Below are positions 14,449-21,171 of a DNA stretch of 23,102 nt, piece after piece. The DNA comes from JAMWZF01 sp041628615 (GTDB lineage Bacteria > Pseudomonadota > Alphaproteobacteria > Rhodobacterales > Rhodobacteraceae): the NCBI GenBank assembly GCA_041628615.1, contig JBFKOW010000035.1, positions 1-23,102 of the forward strand, read 5' to 3'. Made by a program: the position numbers and the translations under genes. Numbering within the stretch: the first letter of the stretch is position 1; every line of letters begins with the position of its first letter. The notes beneath the pieces were generated by a model. It searched no databases. It worked only from the letters and a program-made list of their open reading frames with translations, and was not told the DNA's origin.

Positions 14449-16422
14449 ATGATCGTTGAACTCGGACATTTCGCGCTGGTGCTCGCCTTCGGGCTGGCCC
14501 TGCTTCAGATGGTGGTGCCGCTCGTCGGCGCGCACAAGGGCTGGCGCGGCTGGATGGCGGTGGCCGAACCGGCCGCCGTGTCGCAGTTCATCCTCGTCGG
14601 GTTCTCCTTCGCGGCGCTGACCTACGCCTTCGTGGTCAGCGACTTCTCGGTGCGGCTGGTCTACCTCAATTCCCACTCGCTGAAGCCGATGCTCTACAAG
14701 GTGACGGGTGTCTGGGGGAACCACGAGGGATCGATGCTGCTCTGGCTTCTGATCCTGACCCTGTTCGGGGCGGCGGCGGCGGTCTGGGGGCAGGGCCTGA
14801 CCCCGACGATGCGGGCGCGGGTGCTCGGCGTGCAGGCCGCCGTGTCGGTGGCCTTCTTCGCGTTCATCCTGTTCACCTCGAACCCGTTCCTGCGGCTGGC
14901 CATGCCGCCCTTCGACGGGCGCGACCTCAATCCGCTGCTGCAGGACCCCGGGCTCGCCTTCCACCCGCCGTTCCTCTACCTCGGCTATGTCGGGCTCTCG
15001 ATGGCCTTCTCCTTCGCCGTGGCGGCCCTGCTCGAGGGCAAGGTGGACGCGGCCTGGGCCCGCTGGGTCCGGCCCTGGACGCTCGCCGCCTGGCTGTTCC
15101 TGACTGTGGGCATCGGGCTCGGGTCGTGGTGGGCCTATTACGAGCTGGGCTGGGGCGGCTTCTGGTTCTGGGACCCGGTGGAGAACGCCTCGTTCATGCC
15201 GTGGCTGCTGGCCGCAGCGCTGCTGCATTCGGCGATCGTGGTGGAGAAGCGCGAGAGCCTGAAGAGCTGGACCATCCTGCTCGCGATCCTCGCCTTCGGC
15301 TTCTCGCTGCTGGGCACCTTCATCGTCCGGTCCGGGGTGCTCACCTCGGTCCACGCCTTCGCCAACGACCCGGAACGCGGGGTCTTCATCCTCGCCATCC
15401 TCGGGATCTTCGTCGGCGGCGCGCTCGCGCTCTACGCCTGGCGGGCGCCGGCGATGGCGGCGAAGGGCGTGTTCGGCACGGTCAGCCGGGAAAGCGCGCT
15501 GCTGCTCAACAACATCCTGCTGGCGGTGGCCTGTTTCGTGGTCTTCGTCGGCACCCTCTGGCCGCTGCTGGCCGAGATGGCCTTCGGGCGGGTGCTGTCG
15601 GTCGGGCCGCCGTTCTTCGACGCCGCCTTCACGCCGTTCTTCGTGCTGCTGACCGCGGTGCTTCCGGTCGGGGCGATGCTGGCGTGGAAGCGGGGCAGCC
15701 TCGGCCGCGCCGCCCGGCCGCTCTGGCCGGCGGCGGCGCTGGCGGTGGCGCTGATGGCGCTGGCCTTCGCGGTGCAGACCGGGCGCTCGGCGCTCGGCCC
15801 GGTGGGCGTGCTGCTCGGGACCTGGGTGGTGGCGGGCGCGGCGCTGGACCTCTGGTCGCGCACCGGGCGCGGCACGGCGGCGGGCCGGCTGGCACGGCTG
15901 TGGCGGCTGCCGCGGGCCGACTGGGGCAAGTTCACCGCCCATTCGGGGCTGGGCATCACCGTGCTGGCCATCGCCGGGCACATCGCCTGGCAGCAGGAGG
16001 ACATCCGGGTGGCCGATATCGGCGACCGCTACGCGCTCGGCGCCTACGAGATCGAACTGCGCGGGGTCGAGCGGCTGGCAGAGGCGAACTACCAGACCAC
16101 CAGGGCCACGGTCGCGCTGTGGCGCAACGGCCGCGAGGTGGCGGTGGTCCACCCCGAGAAGCGCTACTACCCGGTGGCCGGGATGCCGACCACCGAGGCG
16201 GGCATCGCCAACGGCTTCTGGCGCGATCTCTACGTCGTCATCGGCGACCCGCAGGAGGGCGGCGGCTGGGCGGTGCGGTCTCATGTCAAGCCGTTCTCGA
16301 ACTGGATCTGGGGCGGCTCGATCCTGATGGCGCTCGGCGGGCTGATCTCGCTCACCGACCGGCGGCTGAGGGTCGCCGCCGGGGCGGCGCGCGCCGCGCC
16401 GGGCGGGGTTCCGGCGGAATGA
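14449..16422 (+). CDS. ccmF: Heme lyase CcmF, cytochrome c maturation
   Basis: The 657-residue polytopic inner-membrane protein has many hydrophobic helices and the tryptophan-rich periplasmic WWD heme-handling motif WGGFWFWDPVENASFMPWLL, starting at residue 235. With CcmH it takes heme from holo-CcmE and ligates it to the CXXCH cysteines of apocytochromes c in the periplasm. A large periplasmic loop near the C-terminus (about 510-620) precedes the final helix. Length is standard. The TGA overlaps the ccmH ATG. Confidence 0.97.
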   Translation: MIVELGHFALVLAFGLALLQMVVPLVGAHKGWRGWMAVAEPAAVSQFILVGFSFAALTYAFVVSDFSVRLVYLNSHSLKPMLYKVTGVWGNHEGSMLLWLLILTLFGAAAAVWGQGLTPTMRARVLGVQAAVSVAFFAFILFTSNPFLRLAMPPFDGRDLNPLLQDPGLAFHPPFLYLGYVGLSMAFSFAVAALLEGKVDAAWARWVRPWTLAAWLFLTVGIGLGSWWAYYELGWGGFWFWDPVENASFMPWLLAAALLHSAIVVEKRESLKSWTILLAILAFGFSLLGTFIVRSGVLTSVHAFANDPERGVFILAILGIFVGGALALYAWRAPAMAAKGVFGTVSRESALLLNNILLAVACFVVFVGTLWPLLAEMAFGRVLSVGPPFFDAAFTPFFVLLTAVLPVGAMLAWKRGSLGRAARPLWPAAALAVALMALAFAVQTGRSALGPVGVLLGTWVVAGAALDLWSRTGRGTAAGRLARLWRLPRADWGKFTAHSGLGITVLAIAGHIAWQQEDIRVADIGDRYALGAYEIELRGVERLAEANYQTTRATVALWRNGREVAVVHPEKRYYPVAGMPTTEAGIANGFWRDLYVVIGDPQEGGGWAVRSHVKPFSNWIWGGSILMALGGLISLTDRRLRVAAGAARAAPGGVPAE

Positions 16423-16865
16423 GACGGCTGGCTCTGATCCTGTGCCTGCTGGCCGCGCCGCTGGGCGCGGTGCAGCCCGGCGAGATGCTCGACGACCCGG
16501 TGCTCGAACAACGGGCGCGCGAGCTCTCCCGGGGCCTGCGCTGCCCGGTCTGCCAGAACGAAAGCATCGACGACAGCAACGCCGAACTGAGCCGGGACCT
16601 GCGGATCCTGCTGCGCGAACGGCTGGTGGCCGGGGACAGCGACGCCGAGGCGGTGCAGTACATCGTCGACCGCTACGGCGAATACGTCCTGCTGCGGCCC
16701 GACGCTTCCGGGGTCAACCTGGTGCTGTGGCTGGCCGCGCCGGCGATGCTTCTGGCCGGGCTCGGCATCGGCTGGCTGGTGCTGCGGGAGCGGGGCAGGG
16801 CGGCGGAACCCGACGCGCTCAGCGCCGAGGAAGAGGCGCGGCTGCGCGATCTCCTGCAGAAATGA
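16419..16865 (+). CDS. ccmH: Cytochrome c maturation protein CcmH (short form)
   Basis: Starting at the ATG that overlaps the ccmF stop (ATGA), the product has 148 residues. A signal peptide or anchor covers about 1-17. LRCPVCQNESI (40-50) holds the redox CXXC pair Cys42 and Cys45 that reduces apocytochrome thiols, and a membrane helix lies at about 100-121 (LVLWLAAPAMLLAGLGIGWL). There is no TPR domain, so a separate CcmI is expected elsewhere; no ccmG is present in this window either. A GTG-free, fully canonical N-terminus supports this start over the much longer open frame in the same phase. Confidence 0.96.
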   Translation: MRRLALILCLLAAPLGAVQPGEMLDDPVLEQRARELSRGLRCPVCQNESIDDSNAELSRDLRILLRERLVAGDSDAEAVQYIVDRYGEYVLLRPDASGVNLVLWLAAPAMLLAGLGIGWLVLRERGRAAEPDALSAEEEARLRDLLQK

Positions 16866-16937
16866 CGCAACGCCGCCCTTTCCCGGCGGCCGTGGATCGT
16901 TAGGTAGAGGCGGACTCAGGACAAGGAACGCCCGTTC

Positions 16938-17714
16938 ATGGACTACCAGGCCATCACGCTCGACATCTCCGAGGACATCGCCACGATCACCCTGAACCGG
17001 CCCGAGGTGATGAACGCCCTCAACGCGCAGATGCGGGCCGAGATCACCCACGCGGTTCGCGACGCCGGCGGGCAGGCGCGGGTGGTGGTCCTGACCGGGG
17101 CCGGGCGGGCCTTCTGCTCGGGGCAGGACCTCGGCGACGGCGGCACCGCCGCCAACCTCGATCTCGAACGGACGCTGCGGGACGAATACGTGCCGATGCT
17201 GCGGGCGATCTACGATTGCCCGGTGCCGACGATCGCAGCGGTCAACGGGGCCGCCGCCGGGGCCGGGGCCAACCTCGCGCTGGCCGCGGACGTGGTGATC
17301 GCCTCGGAGGCGGCGCGCTTCATCCAGGCCTTCGCGCGGATCGGGCTGATCCCCGATACCGGCGGCACCTACTGGCTTCCCCGGCAGATGGGCGCGGCCA
17401 AGGCGATGGGCGCGGCGCTGTTCGCCGAGCCCATCGGCGCCCGGCAGGCCGCCGACTGGGGGATGATCTGGGAGGCGGTGCCAGAGGACGGATTCGACGC
17501 CCACTGGCGGGCCCGCGCCGCCCATCTTGCCCGGGGGCCGACCGAAGCCTACCGGCACGTCAAGGCGGCGCTGCGCGGGAGCTGGGACAACGATCTGGAG
17601 GCGCAGCTCCTGCTCGAGGCGAGGCTGCAGGGCAAGTGCGGCCAGACCCGCGATTTCCGCGAAGGCGTCGTGGCCTTCCTCGAAAAGCGCCCGGCGGCCT
17701 ACGAGGGGCGCTGA
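16938..17714 (+). CDS. paaG: Enoyl-CoA hydratase/isomerase family protein, PaaG-like
   Basis: The 258-residue crotonase-fold protein has the oxyanion-hole segments AFCSGQDLGDGG (58-69) and NGAAAGAGANLALAADV (103-119). The segment FIQAFARIGLIPDTGGTYWL (128-147) has Asp140 in place of the hydratase glutamate, and there are WGMIWEAV and a C-terminal FREGVVAFLEKRP. These match PaaG, the 1,2-epoxyphenylacetyl-CoA isomerase of phenylacetate degradation, better than generic hydratases. No other paa genes are present, so the symbol is tentative and a role in another aromatic or fatty acyl-CoA route is possible. AAGGA lies about 10 bases before the ATG. The gene has its own 72-base upstream gap after ccmH. 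Confidence 0.85.
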   Translation: MDYQAITLDISEDIATITLNRPEVMNALNAQMRAEITHAVRDAGGQARVVVLTGAGRAFCSGQDLGDGGTAANLDLERTLRDEYVPMLRAIYDCPVPTIAAVNGAAAGAGANLALAADVVIASEAARFIQAFARIGLIPDTGGTYWLPRQMGAAKAMGAALFAEPIGARQAADWGMIWEAVPEDGFDAHWRARAAHLARGPTEAYRHVKAALRGSWDNDLEAQLLLEARLQGKCGQTRDFREGVVAFLEKRPAAYEGR

Positions 17715-17725
17715 GCCTTCTCCCG

Positions 17726-17746
17726 CCGGTCCTCCCGGGGGACCGG
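17726..17746. terminator. Hairpin between convergent paaG and RTX-fragment gene
   Basis: CCGGTCC (17726-17732) and GGACCGG (17740-17746) pair perfectly around a 7-base loop in the 33-base gap between convergent frames. No T-tract follows, so it is a possible bidirectional GC hairpin. Confidence 0.4.
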
Positions 17747-17747
17747 A

Positions 17748-18050
17748 TCAGACCGGGGTGTAGATCACGACCGGGATGTTGCCGTCGAGCCCGTCGACCG
17801 GATCGAAGCTGCCCGCCACCTCGGCCACGCGCACCCCGTCGATGGCGACGAAGGTGGCGGTGAGGGTGCTGTCCACGCCGACCTCGGCACCGGCAATCGC
17901 CTCCGACAGGGCGACGACGATGGTGTCGAGCGTGTGGTCGAAATCGGTGATCCGGGCCGGGGTCGCCGCGCTGATCCAGTCGCCCGCGACGAACGCGTCC
18001 GCGCCGCCGCCCGCGACGCTTGCGAGCAGACCGGGATCCGGAAAACCCAT
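17748..18050 (-). CDS. Orphan C-terminal fragment of an RTX/hemolysin-type calcium-binding protein
   Basis: The 100-residue frame reads like the last segment of a large RTX protein: GGGADAFVAGDWI (14-26, a degenerate final nonapeptide repeat), then ARITDFDHTLDTIVVAL (32-48), then a beta-rich tail. In RTX proteins this 'GGxGADxF...ITDFD...D.I' module caps the calcium-binding repeats and precedes the type I secretion signal. No repeats precede it here. The ATG at 18048-18050 has no ribosome-binding site, and the upstream frame is open but non-coding in character and is crossed by a large hairpin. I regard it as a relic of a truncated gene, though a small expressed protein cannot be excluded. 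Confidence 0.5.
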   Translation of the reverse strand: MGFPDPGLLASVAGGGADAFVAGDWISAATPARITDFDHTLDTIVVALSEAIAGAEVGVDSTLTATFVAIDGVRVAEVAGSFDPVDGLDGNIPVVIYTPV

Positions 18051-18068
18051 AATGATGTCAATAACGTG

Positions 18069-18102
18069 CGCCCCTGCCCGATGGCGAATCGTGGCAGGGG
18101 CG
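18069..18102 (-). terminator. Strong hairpin downstream of the module-bearing gene at 18184-19089
   Basis: CGCCCCTGCC (18069-18078) and GGCAGGGGCG (18093-18102) form a perfect 10-bp stem; the 14-base loop can close further through CGAT/ATCG. It lies about 80 bases past the stop of the upstream minus-strand gene and is followed on that strand by a mildly T-rich stretch. It probably ends that transcript and would separate it from the RTX fragment. Confidence 0.5.
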
Positions 18103-18183
18103 AAGTGCCGGAGGCAGACTGCGGGGTCGGAAACGCATCGTTGCCGATCCAGCGTTTGTGCCCGACCGCCGGGGGCGGCCCCG

Positions 18184-19089
18184 TCAGGACGGGATCATCG
18201 GGTCGAAGGGATCGCCGGGTCCGCCGGGCCCTTCCGGGCCGCCGCCTTCGCCCAGCACGGTGACGTAGATGTTCGCCGTGGTGCCGTCGACCAGCGCGTA
18301 GCTGAACACCACCGGCGGGCCCGCCTCGCCCTCTGGCACCGAGTCGAACTGGCCATTGGCCGAGAAGTCGACCGACCCGTCCGGGTAGATCGTCAGCAAC
18401 GCCCCGGTCAGCGGATCGGTCAGCGTCGTCGGCGCGGTCACCTCGGTCCCGGCCAGGTCGTAGACGCCTTCGTCGTAGACGCCGCCGTCCTTGCTGTCAT
18501 TGGCGAGGATGAAGGCGTCCACGTCGCCGAACCCTTCCGAGGCCAGAACGGTGATGTAGTCGTCCTCTGCGGCATAGACCGGGTCGTTCGGCTCTTCCGG
18601 CGGGGCCTCGGGCAGGGTGCCGCCCAGCTTGAGCGAATCCTCGCGGCTGCCGCCCTCGGCGCCGACCGAGGTGAGCCGCACCGCGATGTCCTGGAACGCG
18701 AAGTCGTCGAGGGTCAGGTCGGCCAGCGATGAACTGATGGTGAAGCTGGTGCTGCGGATGTCGTCCCCGGCCATGCCCGCGGTGCCGAACTGCACGCCGC
18801 CGTCGAACTTGCCCAGTTCCTTGACCACCTCGCCGTTTACGTTGGTGAAGTTGTCCACCTTGGTCACCCCGTCGACCTTGAGCGCGGTGCCGGTCACGTC
18901 GGCGCCCTCGATGATCAGGCTGGTGGTCAGGCTGTCGTCGGCGAGGTCGAAGAAGAAGCCATTCAGGTCGCCGATCGACCCGGTGTCGTCGAGCACGTCG
19001 ATCCGGAAGCCGAGCGTGCCGTCCATCAGGTCGGTGATGGTGACGCGGACATTCACGTCGCCGGTGATCGTGTAGGAGAGTTCTGCCAT
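18184..19089 (-). CDS. Acidic extracellular-type protein with a shared unnamed module and a cadherin/VCBS-like domain
   Basis: The 301-residue product has no cysteine and a strong excess of Asp/Glu, typical of exported, calcium-exposed proteins. It has no Sec signal peptide, so type I secretion is possible. Residues about 11-157 form a module also present in the gene at 20049-20960; shared landmarks are DGTL (23-26), LNGFFFD (42-48), DVTG (64-67), a G..GT.G...DDI segment (101-111) and VRLTSVGAEGGSREDSLKLG (137-156). Residues about 172-285 resemble a VCBS/cadherin-like repeat: AEDDYITVLAS, ILANDS, LTIYPDGSVDFSANGQF, VVFSYALVDG. The tail is Gly/Pro-rich. AAGGAC precedes the ATG. Function unknown; adhesion or matrix binding is only an inference. 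Confidence 0.82.
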   Translation of the reverse strand: MAELSYTITGDVNVRVTITDLMDGTLGFRIDVLDDTGSIGDLNGFFFDLADDSLTTSLIIEGADVTGTALKVDGVTKVDNFTNVNGEVVKELGKFDGGVQFGTAGMAGDDIRSTSFTISSSLADLTLDDFAFQDIAVRLTSVGAEGGSREDSLKLGGTLPEAPPEEPNDPVYAAEDDYITVLASEGFGDVDAFILANDSKDGGVYDEGVYDLAGTEVTAPTTLTDPLTGALLTIYPDGSVDFSANGQFDSVPEGEAGPPVVFSYALVDGTTANIYVTVLGEGGGPEGPGGPGDPFDPMIPS

Positions 19090-19133
19090 GTGCTGTCCTT
19101 CTCGATGGGCGCCGCGGCGCCGGGCGGAAGGAC

Positions 19134-19148
19134 AATTCGGAGCGAATT
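19134..19148. promoter_or_regulatory. AATTCG-N3-CGAATT palindrome upstream of the 18184-19089 gene
   Basis: AATTCG (19134-19139) and CGAATT (19143-19148) are a perfect inverted repeat 45-59 bases before the ATG. A related AATT-containing dyad lies in front of the paralogous gene, at 21006-21021. I see no convincing -35/-10 pair here. It may be a regulator site shared by the two paralogs. Confidence 0.35.
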
Positions 19149-19221
19149 ACGGCTCGAATAGGGCCGCGGACCGGGCCGGGCCCGATCTTTTGCCAAGACT
19201 TCAAGGCAAGTCCTCGGCATC

Positions 19222-19250
19222 GGCGGCCCGAAGGACGACCCCGGGCCGCC
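19222..19250 (-). terminator. Hairpin downstream of the alternative oxidase gene
   Basis: GGCGGCCC (19222-19229) and GGGCCGCC (19243-19250) form a perfect 8-bp stem starting 13 bases past the oxidase stop codon. No T-tract follows. Confidence 0.35.
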
Positions 19251-19263
19251 GGGTCCGGTCAGG

Positions 19264-19917
19264 TCACGGCGCGGAGCCGTCGACGATCCGGTTGGCGAAG
19301 CCGTGGTTGGTGTCGCGGTGATGCGCCTCGTCCGCGCGGATCACCACGACCACCTCGCGCAGCCGGGCGTCCGCCGGCAGGTTCCAGTAATCCCTCGCGA
19401 TCTGCGGCGCCGGCACGTTCTCGACCCGGCCGGCGTCGATCTCGGCCAGATACTGGGTGTAGCTGACCACCGCTTCCTCCTCGAGATATCCCACTACCCG
19501 GTGCGCGGTGCGCGGCGCGAAGAGATACAGGAAGAAGTAGAAGTTGTAGAAGATCGCCTGAACCACCATGATCAGCAGCCGCTCGAACCGCGAGGGCTGG
19601 GCGATGTGGATGAAGGTCATCAGATGCATCCGCTCGTTGTCGGCCTCGTCGATCAGTTCCTTGATCCAGCCTTGGTCGTCGCGGATGTGGCGGATCGCCT
19701 TGAGATGCTGCAGCAGGCCGCCGACCATCCCCGGCACCGCCGCCACGGTCTCGAGAACCACGGCGCGATGGCCGTAGCGTTTCGCGAAGAACCGGTCGGC
19801 GAAGAAACGCAGAAACTTCACGAAGCGGAAGGCGATCCGGTCGTGGATGTCCTGCGGGACGTGATGGGTCTGGACGAATTCCGCCCCGGCCCGGTCGATG
19901 TTGCGTGGCTGTTCCAT
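19264..19917 (-). CDS. aox: Alternative oxidase (ubiquinol oxidase, non-electrogenic)
   Basis: The ATG at 19915-19917 gives 217 residues; GGAGG immediately precedes it and AGAGG lies a little further up. All diiron-site motifs are present with family spacing: LETVAAVPG (Glu56), NERMHL (Glu95, His98), LEEEAV (Glu146) and RADEAHH (Glu197, His200). Hydrophobic stretches near 54-70 and 114-134 fit the interfacial membrane binding of the family. The enzyme oxidises ubiquinol and reduces oxygen to water without pumping protons, and is resistant to cyanide, nitric oxide and sulfide. Bacterial members occur mainly in proteobacteria of marine or stress-exposed habitats. It is flanked by two paralogous acidic proteins and is probably monocistronic. 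A perfect dyad sits just before the ribosome site. Confidence 0.95.
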   Translation of the reverse strand: MEQPRNIDRAGAEFVQTHHVPQDIHDRIAFRFVKFLRFFADRFFAKRYGHRAVVLETVAAVPGMVGGLLQHLKAIRHIRDDQGWIKELIDEADNERMHLMTFIHIAQPSRFERLLIMVVQAIFYNFYFFLYLFAPRTAHRVVGYLEEEAVVSYTQYLAEIDAGRVENVPAPQIARDYWNLPADARLREVVVVIRADEAHHRDTNHGFANRIVDGSAP

Positions 19918-19929
19918 GCCTCCAACCTC

Positions 19930-19950
19930 TTTCACTCTATCCGAGTGAAA
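19930..19950. promoter_or_regulatory. Perfect 7-7-7 dyad in front of the alternative oxidase gene
   Basis: TTTCACT (19930-19936), a 7-base spacer and AGTGAAA (19944-19950) make a perfect inverted repeat 13 bases upstream of the ATG. It is at or just after the place where a transcript would start if TATCCT (19955-19960, minus) is the -10. It could be an operator or, as RNA, a hairpin next to the ribosome site. The sequence is not the FNR consensus (TTGAT-N4-ATCAA), so the regulator is unknown. Confidence 0.55.
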
Positions 19951-19961
19951 AAGTAGGATAA

Positions 19962-19988
19962 GCCCCCGGGCCGGCGAGGTCCGGGGGC
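19962..19988 (-). terminator. GC hairpin followed by a U-rich stretch
   Basis: GCCCCCGG (19962-19969) pairs with CCGGGGGC (19981-19988). On the minus strand the stem is followed by TTATCCTACTTTTT, an interrupted T-rich tract. It is the second of two hairpins after the gene ending at 20049 and is the better terminator candidate for it. Confidence 0.45.
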
Positions 19989-20004
19989 CGTGCATATTGC
20001 CGCA

Positions 20005-20037
20005 GCCCGCCGGGCGGCACCGGGTCGTCCGGCGGGC
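20005..20037 (-). terminator. First hairpin after the Pro-rich repeat gene
   Basis: GCCCGCCGG (20005-20013) and CCGGCGGGC (20029-20037) form a perfect 9-bp stem with a 15-base loop, starting 12 bases past the stop at 20049. No T-tract follows. Confidence 0.35.
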
Positions 20038-20048
20038 GGGGCAGGCGG

Positions 20049-20960
20049 TCAGAACAGGAGGTCGCCGCCGTGCAACGGGTCTTCCTCGTCCGGCATGTCG
20101 CCGTCCATCGGTCCGTCCGGGATCACCGGCAGCGGCGCAATGATCCAGTCCTCGGTCCCGGTCTCGGTGCCGTCGCCGGCCCCGGTTCCCGTGTCCAGCG
20201 GCGGCTCGTCCGGGGTTTCCGGCTCGGGCTCAAGCGGCGGCTCGACCGGAGTTTCCGGCTCGGGCTCAAGCGGCGGCTCGTCCGGGGTTTCCGGTTCGGG
20301 CTCAAGCGGCGGCGCGTCCGGGGTTTCCGGCTCGGGCTCCAGCGGCGGCTCGTCCGGGGTCTCCGGCTCGAGCTCCAGCGGCGGCTCGTCCGGAATTTCC
20401 GGTTCGGGGTCGACCGGCGGATCGACCGGGTCTTCGGGCTCGTCGGGATAAAGCTCCGGTGCTGTCGTGCCGAGCTTGAGGGACCCGTCCCGGCTGCCGT
20501 CGATCTCGCCCACGGAGGTCAGGCGGACGCCGAAATCCATGCCCTCGATATCCTCGAGATAGAGGGCAAGGCTGTCATGGGACAACAGGAACTGCGTGGT
20601 CTGGATGTCGTCCTTGACGATCCCCGAGGTGCCGATCCGGACCCCGGCGTCATAGTCCTCGACCTTGCCGTCGCCGTCCCCGTTCATGTTCACGCCCTGG
20701 CCGAGGTTGTCGACGCTCTCGGCCTCGAATTCCGATCCGGTCACGTCCTGGCCGTTGGCCATCATGCCGTCCAGGATCGCGGTGTCGGTCACGTCGAAGA
20801 ACAGGCCCCGGATGTCGGCGGTCAGGCCCTCGCTCTCGTCCACGGACAGGTCGACCAGCAGCGTGCCGTCGCCCATCTCCGAGATCGTGACGTTCACCGA
20901 GGGCGGGCCGGGGATGACGAAGGACAGGGTCTGGGCGTCGGCCGGCGGGGAAAGAGTCAT
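20049..20960 (-). CDS. Acidic extracellular-type protein with the shared module and Pro/Glu-rich 12-residue repeats
   Basis: I start at the ATG at 20958-20960, which has GGAG 7 bases upstream (303 residues); the open frame extends to 21107 across the promoter region. Residues about 20-164 are paralogous to the protein at 18184-19089: DGTL (31-34), IRGLFFD (50-56), DVTG (72-75), IGTSGIVKDDI (109-119) and VRLTSVGEIDGSRDGSLKLG (145-164). A linker rich in Asp/Pro follows. Then come six 12-residue units of the type LEPEPETPDEPP (183-254), a Gly/Thr spacer, and an acidic tail ending LHGGDLLF. No Sec signal peptide, no cysteines and no membrane helix are seen. The Pro-rich part resembles wall- or matrix-spanning stalks. 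Function unknown. Confidence 0.85.
   Translation of the reverse strand: MTLSPPADAQTLSFVIPGPPSVNVTISEMGDGTLLVDLSVDESEGLTADIRGLFFDVTDTAILDGMMANGQDVTGSEFEAESVDNLGQGVNMNGDGDGKVEDYDAGVRIGTSGIVKDDIQTTQFLLSHDSLALYLEDIEGMDFGVRLTSVGEIDGSRDGSLKLGTTAPELYPDEPEDPVDPPVDPEPEIPDEPPLELEPETPDEPPLEPEPETPDAPPLEPEPETPDEPPLEPEPETPVEPPLEPEPETPDEPPLDTGTGAGDGTETGTEDWIIAPLPVIPDGPMDGDMPDEEDPLHGGDLLF
20199..20414 (-). repeat. Six tandem 36-bp units encoding LEPEPETPDEPP-type repeats
   Basis: Exactly 216 bases encode six consecutive 12-residue units with no indels between them. The first reads VDPEPEIPDEPP and the second LELEPETPDEPP; units three to six are near identical, differing at one position (Ala or Val for Asp/Glu). 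Near-identity at the DNA level suggests recent expansion, and unit number may vary between strains. Confidence 0.9.
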
Positions 20961-20999
20961 GCGGATCTCCGTGTGCGTCGCCCCCGACGCGCACGGGAT

Positions 21000-21031
21000 G
21001 CTTAAGAATTGCGACCAATTCATGGCAAATT
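21000..21031 (-). promoter_or_regulatory. Candidate promoter with phased AATT elements, upstream of the 20049-20960 gene
   Basis: On the minus strand TTGCCA (21023-21028) and TTAAGC (21000-21005) are 17 bases apart, giving a start near 20993 and a leader of about 33 bases. Three AATT blocks (from 21007, 21017 and 21028) repeat at 10-11-base intervals, and GAATTG/CAATTC (21006-21011 and 21016-21021) make a perfect dyad inside the promoter spacer. The rest of the 211-base gap between this gene and gltA holds only the gltA hairpin. Confidence 0.45.
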
Positions 21032-21140
21032 GGAGATCGGCCCCCGGGCGTTCCGGCACGGCGGACAATGCGGCAGGCCAGGCCGCAACTGTCGACGGGA
21101 CGGACACACCCGCAGGCGCGGCCCAATTCGCGGCGGCGTG

Positions 21141-21163
21141 GCCCGGCGGACAGGCCGCCGGGC
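21141..21163 (-). terminator. Hairpin directly downstream of gltA
   Basis: GCCCGGCGG (21141-21149) and CCGCCGGGC (21155-21163) form a perfect 9-bp stem with a 5-base loop, beginning 8 bases past the gltA stop. There is no T-tract, but position and strength fit a transcript end. Confidence 0.5.
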
Positions 21164-21171
21164 GGCCGGGA

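Noticed and set aside
14344..16284. 646-codon minus-strand frame opposite ccmF
   Set aside because: Charged low-complexity shadow of a membrane protein gene; no start signal or domain.
15126..16865. 579-codon frame starting inside ccmF and ending with CcmH
   Set aside because: The N-terminal 430 residues are an off-frame reading of ccmF; only the part from 16419 is the real CcmH.
20199..20414. Possible CRISPR or VNTR non-coding array
   Set aside because: Units are contiguous without spacers, exactly in frame with a convincing protein, so they are a coding repeat.
19990..20451. Plus-strand frame with Ser/Gly repeats (GSGSSGGSSGVS-like)
   Set aside because: It is the antisense reading of the Pro/Glu repeat array; the repeat look comes from the 36-bp units, not from a second protein.
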